A DNA stretch of 64,000 bases from Methylacidimicrobium sp. AP8 (GCF_903064525.1 NZ_LR797830.1:1860001-1924000); one strand, 5' to 3'; numbered from the stretch's first letter, positions 36,070 to 44,842 are shown. Notes: generated from the sequence alone by a model not told the origin. Translations and numbers: made by a program.

Positions 36070-36710
36070 GATCCTCCGCCCTCCGGGCCCCCCTCACCGG
36101 TCTTCCACCAGACGCCTCCGTAGAGGGGATCGCCCCGGCTGCGAAAGACCTCCTCGAAATGGCTTGCCGGAAAGCCGCCGGGTTCCCCTCGCCGCTCGAA
36201 TCTCGGCAGGAGGGAGATCGCCTGTTCGACGGCCGCAGCGTAGTCGGCGCTGTCGGTCAGGAAACGGAAAAAGCCGCCCGGCTCGAGCACGCGAAAAATC
36301 GCCGCCAGAACAGCGGGCTGGAGAGTGCGGCGCCTCCGGTGGCGCCGCTTGGGCCACGGATCGGGGAAGAGCACGTGGATCTCCCGGCAGGAAGCCGGCG
36401 GCGACCAGAAGAGCAAGAGGTCGTCCCACCCGAACCAGAGGACTTTTAGGTTGGCGAGCCCGCGCGCGGCGGCCGCGCGCTCGATCCGCCGCACCCGGGC
36501 GAGCTTCCTCTCGACCGCCAGCACGTTCCACTCCGGATGGAGCTCGGCGTAGGCGACCGCAAAGCGGCCCGTCCCCGCTCCCAGGTCGCAGACGATCGGC
36601 GCCCGGCGCGCGAAGATCTCTTCCCAACCTCCCGGTAGGACCAGGCCTCGCGCCTCGTCGCGCCCGGGCGGCCGTGCCGGCGCCAGGGACACCTTCACGA
36701 GCTCACACAT
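36066..36710 (-). CDS. trmB: tRNA (guanine-N7-)-methyltransferase
   Basis: 214-residue SAM-dependent enzyme forming m7G46 in tRNA. The SAM site CDLGAGTGRFAVAYA and the active-site motif FPDPWPKRRHRRRR are clear. The start ATG 36710 overlaps the dUTPase gene by 8 bp, and the stop overlaps pheT by 4 bp, placing tRNA modification and charging in one transcription unit. Confidence 0.92.
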   Translation of the reverse strand: MCELVKVSLAPARPPGRDEARGLVLPGGWEEIFARRAPIVCDLGAGTGRFAVAYAELHPEWNVLAVERKLARVRRIERAAAARGLANLKVLWFGWDDLLLFWSPPASCREIHVLFPDPWPKRRHRRRRTLQPAVLAAIFRVLEPGGFFRFLTDSADYAAAVEQAISLLPRFERRGEPGGFPASHFEEVFRSRGDPLYGGVWWKTGEGGPEGGGS

Positions 36711-37083
36711 GTCGACTGTCGTCGGGATCCTTTTGGCGGTAGCCGCCGGCGATCCGCTCCCGGTTCACCTGGTGCTTCCTCCGGTAGGCCTGGAAGAAGT
36801 CGTCGGCACTCATTCCCAGCACCTGCGCCGCCGACACCAGGAAGTGGAAGAGGTCGATCAGCTCGACGCGGGCATTTTGCAGATCGCGCTTCTGGTACCG
36901 CGCCCACCACTTCCAGGGCACGCTGTCGGTCAGCTCGGCGATCTCCTGGCTCATGGCCCGCGCGTAGTTGAGCAGCCATCGCTCCCTGCCCTCGTCGTCG
37001 AGCGATCCGGTTTCGATTCCGATCTGGCGATTGAGCTCTTCCTGCAGCGCGAAAATCGCCTCGAGCTTATCTTCCCGATTCAC
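36703..37083 (-). CDS. All-alpha dUTPase / MazG-like NTP pyrophosphohydrolase
   Basis: 126-residue helical protein resembling dimeric dUTPases (dUTPase_2 family), which hydrolyse dUTP and dUDP to dUMP. The metal-binding helices are seen as SQEIAELTDSVPWKWW and, further on, NARVELIDLFHFLVSAA (E-x2-D type). Family members sit in Campylobacter, trypanosomatids and phages as well as in many bacteria. It overlaps trmB by 8 bp. Substrate specificity (dUTP versus dCTP) cannot be told. Confidence 0.75.
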   Translation of the reverse strand: MNREDKLEAIFALQEELNRQIGIETGSLDDEGRERWLLNYARAMSQEIAELTDSVPWKWWARYQKRDLQNARVELIDLFHFLVSAAQVLGMSADDFFQAYRRKHQVNRERIAGGYRQKDPDDSRHV

Positions 37084-37161
37084 ACCGATCTTCCTCCTTT
37101 TCCGCCTTTCCCGACAGGGCGGAGCAGCGGCCGAAAAAGAAAAGAAGCACTCTCCGCCGCC

Positions 37162-37581
37162 TCAATCGAGAAAATATCTCTTCTCTTCGCCGACCGGCGC
37201 CGGGCATTCGGTCATCCTCCCGAACCAGCGGTAGCGCCGGGCGGCCACCCGCTCGTAGAGCCGGTCGAGCCACCCCTCGGGGAGAAGGCCGAGCAAAACG
37301 GCCAGCCAGCGCAGCCGGGGAAGATGGCGCAACACCTGCACGACCGCCCGCCCGCGCACGAAGATCTCCCGCCGGCCGTCGGCCGCCTGCCAAAGAACGA
37401 CCACCGAATCGGCACCGGCGGGAATCCCGCTCCCTCCCATCTCCCGGCGGAAGCTTTCGCCCTGCAGCGGCGCAAATCGGAAGAGGTGCCCGCGATCGTG
37501 CCGCAATACGAACCGGACAAACCGGTTGCAGAGGCAGCAGACGCCGTCGAAGTAGATCGTTCCGCTCGGCTCCCGGCTCAT
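37162..37581 (-). CDS. DCC family thiol-disulfide oxidoreductase-like protein
   Basis: 139 residues with the YFDGVCCLCNRFVRF motif (DGxCxxC) that defines the DCC/YuxK family of small thioredoxin-related proteins. The ATG at 37581 is preferred because it places the motif at residue 10 as in homologues; the frame is open further upstream to 37623. Biochemical role uncertain in the whole family. It diverges from lexA. Confidence 0.8.
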   Translation of the reverse strand: MSREPSGTIYFDGVCCLCNRFVRFVLRHDRGHLFRFAPLQGESFRREMGGSGIPAGADSVVVLWQAADGRREIFVRGRAVVQVLRHLPRLRWLAVLLGLLPEGWLDRLYERVAARRYRWFGRMTECPAPVGEEKRYFLD

Positions 37582-37703
37582 TCCGCGCCCCGTCAATCTG
37601 GTCCTCCGCCCCGCCCGGGCCAAGGGGAAACGCCGGGCGGAAGAGAACCCGCCTCCCGGGAAAACAGTTGACGAGGCGTTCCCGTTAGTTGCACAAATGG
37701 ATT

Positions 37704-38312
37704 ATGCTCGTAGACAAGCGGGGATCGCGGACGCGGGTCCTCCAGTTCATCGAATCCTACGTCCAGCGCCACCATCGTCCGCCAACGGTCCGGGAAATTC
37801 AACACGCCTGCGGGTTCCGCAGCACCAGGGCCGTCTCCTACCAGCTCGAGCGGCTGGAGGCGATGGGCTTGATCTCCCGGCAGAAGAACTCCCGGGGAAT
37901 CCTGCTGCGGAAACCGATGGAGAAGGACTTCGCCGTGCCCTTCTTCCCCGCCATTCCCGCCGGCTCGCCGAGCCCCACGCAGGAGCCGCCCGAGGAAACG
38001 ATGCGCCTGGGGCCGGAATCCTTTGGGATTTCCGATCCGTCGGCTTGCTTTGCGGTGCGGGTGCGCGGATCGAGCATGATCGGGGCGGGCATCCTGGATG
38101 GAGACATCGCCTTAATCGAAAAGAAGCAGCCGCGCGAGGGCCAGATCGTTGCGGCGCTCATCGATGGAGAATGCACGCTCAAGAGATTGACGCTCGATCC
38201 GGCCCAGGGTTACCTGCTCCGGTCGGAGAATCCCGCCTTTCCCGACCTCCGCCCCGCACGCGACCTCACGATCCAGGGTGTCCTGGTCGGAATCCTCCGA
38301 AAAGTAGCCTGA
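37704..38312 (+). CDS. lexA: LexA-type SOS repressor
   Basis: 202-residue repressor from ATG 37704 (an in-frame TTG at 37689 is less likely). The N-terminal winged helix has RPPTVREIQHACGF and a wing ending near residue 68. The self-cleavage site is A86-G87 (FPAIPAGSP). The catalytic serine lies in RVRGSSMIGAG (S124; GSSM rather than the usual GDSM), and the lysine in CTLKRL (K160). I found no obvious palindromic SOS box in the 122-bp upstream gap, so its operator may differ from known ones. Confidence 0.88.
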   Translation: MLVDKRGSRTRVLQFIESYVQRHHRPPTVREIQHACGFRSTRAVSYQLERLEAMGLISRQKNSRGILLRKPMEKDFAVPFFPAIPAGSPSPTQEPPEETMRLGPESFGISDPSACFAVRVRGSSMIGAGILDGDIALIEKKQPREGQIVAALIDGECTLKRLTLDPAQGYLLRSENPAFPDLRPARDLTIQGVLVGILRKVA

Positions 38313-38321
38313 GGCGGAGGA

Positions 38322-38337
38322 GCCGCCGATCGGCGGC
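38322..38337. terminator. Palindromic hairpin after lexA
   Basis: GCCGCCGATCGGCGGC is a perfect 16-bp palindrome, extended outward by GAG/CTC, starting 9 bp after the lexA stop. It lacks a T-run but is well placed to end the lexA transcript. Confidence 0.35.
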
Positions 38338-38503
38338 GGCCTCGCGCGCCCGCGCCCGTCTTTCCGCAGTTACGGCTTGCCAGGGAGACGGTCCAGCCTT
38401 TTCCTAGTCCCGGCGGCAAGATTGGCTCGACGGCGCGGGTCAAACGGCTTAATCCGCCGGGATCTTCGGCCGCGGTGGAACCAAATCGCTTCTCATTGCT
38501 ACC

Positions 38504-39256
38504 GTGCACCCCTCTTTGAGCGTCGTCTTGCCGATCTACAACGAAGAGGATGTCGCGGCCTCGATCGCCGCGCGGATCGCGAGCTTCGCCGAAAGCCATC
38601 CCCATTACGAGTTCCTCCTGGTCGACGACGGCTCCACGGACGCGACACCGGCCGTCCTCTCCGAATGCCTCGGCCAGCGGACGCCTCCCAACGTCCGGTT
38701 CCTCGCCTATGCCCCCAATCGCGGGAAGGGGCACGCGATCCTCTTCGGATTCCGGCACGCCCGCGGCCGCTTCCTCTGCTTCACCGACGGAGATCTCGCC
38801 TACCCGCTGGCCGATCTGGATCGGATCGCTACGGAGCTGGAGAGGTCCGACGTGGTGATCGGTTCCCGCGCCGCGTGCCGCGCCTCCCGGGGCGATCCCA
38901 ACCTCTGCCGCCGCTTCCTGGGCATCGCGTACAACCGGCTCGTCCGGCTTTTTCTTTCCCTTCCCTACCGGGACACGCAGGCCGGCTTGAAAGGCTTCCG
39001 CCGGGAAGCCGGGGAACGGCTCTTCGCCCTGGTGACCGCCACCGGCTTCTCCTTCGATGTCGAAGTGCTTTTCGTGGCGAGGAAGCTGGGGCTGCCGATC
39101 CACGAAATCCCGGTGGAGCCGGAGAAGGGACATTCCTACAAGACCGGCAAGGTGAAGCTCGTACGCGACTCCGCCGCGATGCTTGCGGAGCTCTGGCGGA
39201 TCCGGCTGCGGGATTGGATGGGGCTTTACCATGAGCCGAGCGCGCGCACTCCTTAG
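38504..39256 (+). CDS. Family 2 glycosyltransferase, dolichyl-phosphate glucosyltransferase-like
   Basis: 250-residue GT-A enzyme. SVVLPIYNEEDVA and LLVDDGSTDATPAVL form the nucleotide-sugar site, and TDGDLAYPLADLDRI carries the DxD-like metal motif. The C-terminal DTQAGLKGFRREAGERLF pattern is typical of polyprenyl-phosphate sugar transferases. There is no membrane helix pair at the C-terminus. The start is GTG 38504. It overlaps the deacetylase gene by 26 bp and probably supplies a lipid-linked sugar to that cassette. Confidence 0.82.
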   Translation: MHPSLSVVLPIYNEEDVAASIAARIASFAESHPHYEFLLVDDGSTDATPAVLSECLGQRTPPNVRFLAYAPNRGKGHAILFGFRHARGRFLCFTDGDLAYPLADLDRIATELERSDVVIGSRAACRASRGDPNLCRRFLGIAYNRLVRLFLSLPYRDTQAGLKGFRREAGERLFALVTATGFSFDVEVLFVARKLGLPIHEIPVEPEKGHSYKTGKVKLVRDSAAMLAELWRIRLRDWMGLYHEPSARTP

Positions 39257-40010
39257 CTTCGACCTCGAGGAGTTCGACATCCCGACCGAGTTCGGACGCG
39301 CGCTCCCCGAGCGGGAGCAGATCGAGGTGACGCTCGCCGGGCTCCGCCGGCTGACGGCCCTCCTGAGGGAACGGGGGATCGTCTCCACGTTTTTCGCCAC
39401 CGCCGTCTTCGCGATGCGGGCCCGCGAGGAGATCCGAAGTCTGGGAGAATCCCAGGAGATCGCCTCCCACGGGTACGCGCATACGGGCTTTTCGCCCGCC
39501 GATCCGGCCCGCTCCAAGGAAATCTTGGAGGAGGTCACCGGCAAGCCGATCCTCGGCTACCGGAGCCCGCGCTTCCGGCCCGTGGCGGATCATCTCCTGC
39601 AAAAGGCCGGATATCTCTACAACTCCTCGGAGCACCCGACGTTTCTGCCGGGCCGCTATTGTCGCCTCTTCGCTCCGCGAAAAGCGTACCGGAAGGGCGG
39701 GCTCCTGCAGATCCCGGTTTCGGTCTCCCCCTGGATCCGCTTCCCCTTTTTCTGGCTGGCGTTCAAGAACACCCCGCCTCCGTTGTTTCGTGCCGCCGCG
39801 GCGTGGACCCTGGCGGAATCGGGCTATCTCCTCCTCGTCTTCCATCCCTGGGAATTCGCCGATCTCGCCGGCTACGGCCTGCCGCGCTGGATCTCCTCCC
39901 CTTGCGGTCCGGAGCTGCTCGACCGGCTCGCCTCCTTCCTCGACTGGCTCGGCGCCCGGGCGCGGTTCACAACCGTTGCGGACTTCGCCGCGGACTTCCT
40001 TTCGCGATGA
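39231..40010 (+). CDS. Polysaccharide deacetylase (NodB fold)
   Basis: 259 residues. NodB motifs are present as LSFDLEEFDIPTEFG, then IASHGYAHTGFSP with the metal histidines, then GYRSPRFRP. A late VFHPWEFADL motif resembles exopolysaccharide-locus deacetylases (DUF3473-type). It overlaps the preceding transferase by 26 bp and the following GT87 gene by 4 bp, so the three products likely act together on a surface glycan or glycolipid. Confidence 0.85.
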   Translation: MSRARALLSFDLEEFDIPTEFGRALPEREQIEVTLAGLRRLTALLRERGIVSTFFATAVFAMRAREEIRSLGESQEIASHGYAHTGFSPADPARSKEILEEVTGKPILGYRSPRFRPVADHLLQKAGYLYNSSEHPTFLPGRYCRLFAPRKAYRKGGLLQIPVSVSPWIRFPFFWLAFKNTPPPLFRAAAAWTLAESGYLLLVFHPWEFADLAGYGLPRWISSPCGPELLDRLASFLDWLGARARFTTVADFAADFLSR

Positions 40011-41176
40011 ACCCGGAACGCCGACAGGACCCTCTCCCGCCGGCCGGCCTTTCTCTCTGGCTCGGCTACTTCCTCCTCCTGTCCGTTGTGGTCGCCCACG
40101 CGCCGGAGCACGCGGTAACCCCCACCTACGCCGAGGCGAGCCGAGCCTGGTGGGCGCACCGGCCGCTCTACGATCTGCAGAGCGTCCACGGATTCCTTTA
40201 CCTGCCGCAGTCGGCCATCCTCTACACCCCGTTTGCGCTGCTCCCCCCGGTGCCTAGGGAAATCCTCTGGCGAGCCGTCAATCTCGCCGTCCTGGCCGGA
40301 GCGCTGGCCCGCCTGGCCCGATTCTTCCCGAGGCCCTCCCGCTCCTTCGTCCTCCTCAGCCTTCTTTCGATTCCCGCCTCTCTGGCCTCCGCGCGCAACG
40401 GACAAACCAATTTTCCTCTGGCGGGTGCGATGATCCACGGATTTCTGGACGCCGCGAGCGGAAGAGCCTACCGGGCCGCATTCTGGTTCCTTCTCGGCTT
40501 GGTCTACAAGCCGGTCGCGATCGTCCCCTACCTGCTGGCCGCCGCCTTCTATCCCGGCCTCCGGCGGCCGATGGCGGCGGGCACCCTGCTCCTGCTGGCC
40601 CTGCCCTGGCTCTGCGGCCCCCCCAACTTCGTCCGCGACCAGTACCACGACTTCTGGACAAAGCTCCTCCTCTCGGGCCAGCCGCACGAACCGAGCTTTT
40701 CGGATATCTCCGGCCTCCTGACCGTCCTGCGCATCCACCTTCCTTCTTCCTGGATCTTCGCCTGCCGCGCGCTCGCGGTCCCGATCACCCTCCTCCTCGG
40801 GTGGACGGCTCTGCGACGCGATCCCCACCATGCCGCCCTCTGGCTCGACGCCCTCGCCGCCGTCTATCTGATGCTCTTCAACCCGAGAACAGAGGCCAAT
40901 TCCTACATCCTCCTCGCGCCGGCGACGGCCTTTTGCGCCTTATGGGAGCTCTCGATCGGGGGGCGGGCCGCCGGCGCGGCCCTGGTCGCGATCACCCTCG
41001 GATTCGGCTCGCCTAGCTACGGGCCGGTCCACGGCTGGACCAACCTCTGGTTCCAGCCCCTGCTCTCCCTCCTCTTTTTGGGATATATCGCCTTCCGCTC
41101 CCTTCGGCCGCTGCCCGCCCCGGAGGCCGCGTTTCCCTCTTTGGGCGCCCGCCAAAACGAGGAGTCCGCCCGATAA
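40007..41176 (+). CDS. GT87-type (DUF2029) polytopic glycosyltransferase
   Basis: 389-residue membrane protein with about ten hydrophobic helices. The short acidic segment after the first helix and the PLYDLQSVHGFLYLPQS loop fit GT-C transferases that use polyprenyl-phosphate sugars (GT87, mannosyltransferase-like). Start ATG 40007 overlaps the deacetylase stop. The donor could be made by the family 2 transferase two genes upstream. Acceptor unknown. Confidence 0.75.
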   Translation: MNPERRQDPLPPAGLSLWLGYFLLLSVVVAHAPEHAVTPTYAEASRAWWAHRPLYDLQSVHGFLYLPQSAILYTPFALLPPVPREILWRAVNLAVLAGALARLARFFPRPSRSFVLLSLLSIPASLASARNGQTNFPLAGAMIHGFLDAASGRAYRAAFWFLLGLVYKPVAIVPYLLAAAFYPGLRRPMAAGTLLLLALPWLCGPPNFVRDQYHDFWTKLLLSGQPHEPSFSDISGLLTVLRIHLPSSWIFACRALAVPITLLLGWTALRRDPHHAALWLDALAAVYLMLFNPRTEANSYILLAPATAFCALWELSIGGRAAGAALVAITLGFGSPSYGPVHGWTNLWFQPLLSLLFLGYIAFRSLRPLPAPEAAFPSLGARQNEESAR

Positions 41177-41257
41177 CGGCTTGTCCGCCTTCGCGGGAGA
41201 GCTCCGCAGGACGCGCCGGCGCTCCGATCCGGCCGGCGGCTCCCGACTCCTTCTTAA

Positions 41258-42550
41258 TTAGGTTTCGCGTTCCGGCAGCGCCAGGAGGAGGCGCATCCGG
41301 GGAAAATCGATGGTCACCCGGAAAGGCCGGCAGAATTCGCTCCCGAGGAAGCCTCCCAGGGGAATCCCTTCTCCCTCCTCGATTTGCGCGGGGAACGGGG
41401 CAATCAGCCCCGGAACGTTGCGGGCCGAGAAGCCGGCGAACCGGAGATCGCGCAGGAGGATCGGCGAGGCGCGGTAGCCCCCGCCCACCCCGAAGTAGCG
41501 TTCTCCGCGGCGGAGCGGGGTGAGGCCCAACCGGCCCGCCGCCCGTCGGCTAAGCGCGAGGGCGGTCTCTGCCGCTCCGGTGTCGAGGAAGACCAGGAGC
41601 CTCTCCCGCGACGCCACCTCGATCGGAACGACGACGAGCCCTCCCGGGGTCAGCCGCAGGGGGACGTCGGCCACGAGGCGCCCGGCGGCCGACGGGCTGC
41701 TCGTTCCGGCTTTTTGCAAGCAGAGGCGCCGGCCCGGATAGTCGAGGGTCACGACGAAGTGCTGCAAAAACTCGGATCCCAAAATGCCCTGGAACGTCTC
41801 TTCCGCCTTTCCCGCCCGGCGGAGGTCGACCACCGCGACGGGAATGTCTCGGACCTCGGTGCCACCCAATCGGAGCGAAGGGAGCCGGCACAGCTTCCCT
41901 CCGGTGCTTCTGGCGCCCGCTCCGAGGAGGCGGGCCGATCCGACCGCAGCCAACCCGATCCGGTCGGCCAGGCGCCGGTCGAGGACCACGCAGGACGCTC
42001 CGGTGTCGACGAGGAAGTCGGCCTCGCGCTTCCCATCGACCAGGGCCGGGATCACGGGGCGCCAGCCGGACCCGACCCAGCTCAGACGGATCTCGTCGGG
42101 GCCCCTCTGCCGAAAGGGAGGGGCGGTGCCGAAGGCAGCCAGCTGGCTCGCTTCGGCTTCCCGGCCTAAGGATCGCAAGAGGGAAGCCGCCTCGCGAAAA
42201 CGTCCCTGCCGCCGGCGGAGGAGCGCCAGCAGGGATGCGGCTTCCCCATCCTCCGGGTTCGCCCGCAACGCGTGTTCCAGCGCGTCTTCGGCTTCCGGCT
42301 GATTTCCCCGCTGGAGCGCGATCGCGCCGAGCAGGCTCCAGGCTTGCCCCTGCCCCGGATGGAGCGCCGCTTCCTTCCGCGCAAGCCGTTCGGCCTCTTC
42401 GAGATTCCCCGCCGCCAAGCTCCATCGGGCCCGGTTCAGGAAATCCGCCGCCTCCGCGCGCCAAGGCGGAGCCGCTCCCGAAACAAGACAAGCGAGCAAG
42501 AGAAACCGTGCCCCTATATGTAGACCCGCCGATCCGCACCGCCTATTCAT
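41258..42550 (-). CDS. Exported TPR protein with two retropepsin-like aspartyl protease domains
   Basis: About 430 residues from ATG 42550 (a TTG lies two codons upstream). A signal peptide (FLLLACLVSGAAPPWRAEAA) is followed by TPR-type repeats at about residues 37-130. Two retroviral-type aspartyl protease domains follow, each with its own active-site triad: FLVDTGASCVVLD (D182) and VFLDTGAAETALAL (D323). Tandem domains in one chain could fold as an intramolecular pepsin-like pair. It lies 7 bp after hisF on the same strand but has no metabolic link to it. Confidence 0.8.
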   Translation of the reverse strand: MNRRCGSAGLHIGARFLLLACLVSGAAPPWRAEAADFLNRARWSLAAGNLEEAERLARKEAALHPGQGQAWSLLGAIALQRGNQPEAEDALEHALRANPEDGEAASLLALLRRRQGRFREAASLLRSLGREAEASQLAAFGTAPPFRQRGPDEIRLSWVGSGWRPVIPALVDGKREADFLVDTGASCVVLDRRLADRIGLAAVGSARLLGAGARSTGGKLCRLPSLRLGGTEVRDIPVAVVDLRRAGKAEETFQGILGSEFLQHFVVTLDYPGRRLCLQKAGTSSPSAAGRLVADVPLRLTPGGLVVVPIEVASRERLLVFLDTGAAETALALSRRAAGRLGLTPLRRGERYFGVGGGYRASPILLRDLRFAGFSARNVPGLIAPFPAQIEEGEGIPLGGFLGSEFCRPFRVTIDFPRMRLLLALPERET

Positions 42551-42557
42551 GGGCAAC

Positions 42558-43331
42558 TCAAGCCCGAACGGGGATGCCTCGGGCTTGCAGGTACCGTTTC
42601 ACCTCGGAGATCGCAACCTCGCCGGAGTGGAAGATCCCGGCGGCCAGCGCCGCATCCGCGTGGCCCGAAAGGAAGACCTCGCCGAAATCCTCGATCCTTC
42701 CCGCGCCTCCGCTGGCCACGACGGGCACGGGCAGGGCGTCGGCCAGCCTGCGGATCAGCGAGCAATCGTAGCCGCTCTTCATCCCGTCGCAGTCGATGCT
42801 GTTGCAAACGATTTCCCCGGCACCCAGCTCGACCCCTTTCCGCGCCCAGTCGAGCGCCTCCCATCCGGTCTCCCGCCGGCCTCCGTGGCTGCAGACAAGC
42901 CAGGAACCGGGGCCGCTCCGCCGGACGTCGATCGAGAGGACGATGCACTGCGATCCGAAGCGTTCCGCTCCGGCGCGAATCAACTTCGGTTCGGCCAAGG
43001 CCGCCGTGTTGATGCTCACCTTGTCCGCCCCGGCAAGCAACATTTCCCGAATGTCGTCAAGGGTTCGGACCCCGCCCCCCGCCGTCAGCGGGATGAAGCA
43101 ACGATCGGAAACCGCGCGCAGGACGTCGAGAAGCGCCGCCCGGCCCTCCACGCTCGCCGTGATGTCGTAGAAGACGAGCTCGTCGGCCCCTTGGTCGTTG
43201 TATCGGGCGGCCAACTCGATCGGATCTCCTACGTCCCGCAGGCCGCCGGATTCGGCCCTGCCGAACCGCTTTCCGCGCGTCACCCGCCCGGCATGGACAT
43301 CGAGGCAGGGGATGATGCGCCTAGCCAGCAT
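42558..43331 (-). CDS. hisF: Imidazole glycerol phosphate synthase cyclase subunit
   Basis: 257-residue (beta/alpha)8 barrel forming IGP and AICAR in histidine synthesis, fed with ammonia by HisH. The start MLARRIIPCLDVHAGRVTRG holds catalytic D11, and VLSIDVRRSG holds the second catalytic aspartate. The frame is open further upstream, but only ATG 43331 gives the family N-terminus. It overlaps trmL by 11 bp. hisH is not adjacent; hisC is far away at 4516, so histidine genes are scattered. Confidence 0.94.
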   Translation of the reverse strand: MLARRIIPCLDVHAGRVTRGKRFGRAESGGLRDVGDPIELAARYNDQGADELVFYDITASVEGRAALLDVLRAVSDRCFIPLTAGGGVRTLDDIREMLLAGADKVSINTAALAEPKLIRAGAERFGSQCIVLSIDVRRSGPGSWLVCSHGGRRETGWEALDWARKGVELGAGEIVCNSIDCDGMKSGYDCSLIRRLADALPVPVVASGGAGRIEDFGEVFLSGHADAALAAGIFHSGEVAISEVKRYLQARGIPVRA

Positions 43332-43827
43332 CGGACCCCTCCATGCTTCCCGGGATCTTCCTTTCCCGCTCCGCAATCTGGCGAAGCGCCTCGTAGAGAA
43401 CGATCGACACCGCATTCGCCAGGTTCAGGCTCCGCACCTTCGGATTGGGAATCGGGATCGTGAAGAGGTTATCCCGATATGCAGTCAGGAGCCTCGGCGG
43501 CAACCCGCGGGTCTCCTGGCCGAAGAGGAGGATGTCGCCTCGCCGGTAGAGCGGCTCCGTATAGGCGGGATAGGGGCCCGTTTCAAAGAAGAAGAGCCTG
43601 CACCCCTCCGCCGCCGGCCGGAACTCTTCCCAGGATTCCCACCGCCGGAGGGTCACCTCCGGCCAATAGTCCAGCCCCGCCCTCCGCACCGCCCGCTCGC
43701 GCAACGAAAAGGGAACGGGCCCGATCAGATGAAGAATCGAGCAGGTGGCGGCACAGAGGCGAGCGACGTTCCCGGTGTTCGGCGGAATCCGGGGCGCGAT
43801 CAGTCCGATCTCCAAAGCGGCATCCAT
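43321..43827 (-). CDS. trmL: tRNA (cytidine(34)-2'-O)-methyltransferase, SPOUT family
   Basis: 168-residue SPOUT (trefoil-knot) methyltransferase. The N-terminal LIAPRIPPNTGNVARLCAA, the LFGQETRGLP loop and the knot motif IPIPNPKVRSLNLANAVSIVLYE are diagnostic for TrmL. It modifies the wobble base of tRNA-Leu. ATG 43827 is 2 bp downstream of the truA stop, so these tRNA-modification genes are an operon. Confidence 0.92.
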   Translation of the reverse strand: MDAALEIGLIAPRIPPNTGNVARLCAATCSILHLIGPVPFSLRERAVRRAGLDYWPEVTLRRWESWEEFRPAAEGCRLFFFETGPYPAYTEPLYRRGDILLFGQETRGLPPRLLTAYRDNLFTIPIPNPKVRSLNLANAVSIVLYEALRQIAERERKIPGSMEGSDAG

Positions 43828-43829
43828 CC

Positions 43830-44708
43830 TCACTCCCGCCTCGAGCGCACGCCCGAGTTCGACCAGTGGAGCGGCCCGCCGGCGACGGGCTTGCGCCGGA
43901 TCGGACCGTAATAGACCCGGACCAGATAGAGTCCCCAGGGGGGGGCGGAAGCGGGGGCTCTCTTTCGATCCCGGCTCTCGAGAATGTCGCGGAGTCCCGC
44001 GAGGGATAGGCGTCCCTTGCCCACGCGGACGAGCGCGCCGACGATGTTGCGGACCATATGGTAGAGAAAGCCGTCGCCGGTGATCCGGATGCGCACGGAA
44101 GGCCCGCGATGGAGCAGGCGCAAATCGGAGATCGTCCGCACCGTCGAAGAAGACGGCTTCCCGGAATTGGTGCCGAAGGCGGAGAAATCCATCGTTCCGA
44201 CAAAGAGATTCCCCGCTTCCTGCATCGCCGCAATCGCCAAAGGCATAGGAACGTGCCAGACCCGATCGACAAGAAACGGGTCGAGCACTTCGTGGTTCCA
44301 GAGGCGATATTCGTAGGTCTTGGCACGGGCGGCAAATCGCGCGTGAAAGGACGGGGCGACCGGATGGACGTCGCAAACCCGTATGGCTTCCGGCAGGTAG
44401 TAGTTGAGAGCCCGGCGGAGCTCTGCCGGGGCCAGCTTGGGCGGAGCGACGAAGGAAGCCGCCTGCCGCAGCGCATGCACTCCGGCATCCGTGCGGCTGG
44501 CGCCGGCAACCGGGATGGATCGCCCCCAGATCCGGGCTACCGCGGACTCGAGGGCCTCTTGGATCGACGGCCTACCCTTTTGGCGCTGCCAGCCGGAAAA
44601 GCCGGTGCCGACATAGGAAAGCTCGAGCCGATACCCGACAAGAGCAGGTCCCGCCGGCTCGACGGCGGATCTCGTCCCGCTTTTCCCCGCTTCTTTTCGA
44701 GCCGGCAT
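43830..44708 (-). CDS. truA: tRNA pseudouridine(38-40) synthase
   Basis: 292 residues. The catalytic aspartate is in GASRTDAGVHAL, and YLPEAIRVCDVHPVAPSFHARFAARAKTYEYR-type segments plus FLYHMVRNIVGALVRVG complete the TruA pattern. I chose ATG 44708, which has AAGGAA 6 nt upstream; ATG 44714 would abut that sequence. trmL follows directly. The 134-bp upstream gap contains the CGGCCGTTGTTTTTTGG motif discussed in the findings. Confidence 0.93.
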   Translation of the reverse strand: MPARKEAGKSGTRSAVEPAGPALVGYRLELSYVGTGFSGWQRQKGRPSIQEALESAVARIWGRSIPVAGASRTDAGVHALRQAASFVAPPKLAPAELRRALNYYLPEAIRVCDVHPVAPSFHARFAARAKTYEYRLWNHEVLDPFLVDRVWHVPMPLAIAAMQEAGNLFVGTMDFSAFGTNSGKPSSSTVRTISDLRLLHRGPSVRIRITGDGFLYHMVRNIVGALVRVGKGRLSLAGLRDILESRDRKRAPASAPPWGLYLVRVYYGPIRRKPVAGGPLHWSNSGVRSRRE

Positions 44709-44842
44709 AGACATTTCCTTACCGGTGCCCGGCATCTCTTGCAAGGAGCTGCATGCCCGTCCGCCAGGCACGGCCGTTGTTTTTTGGCGTCGCAGGGCCG
44801 CTCCTGCCGCCCCGTCGGCGGAGGACCGCGAAAGCACCGGCT

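Noticed and set aside
37624-37703. LexA operator upstream of lexA
   Set aside because: TTGACG at 37668 could be a -35 box, but no palindrome resembling known LexA boxes is present, so I did not annotate one.
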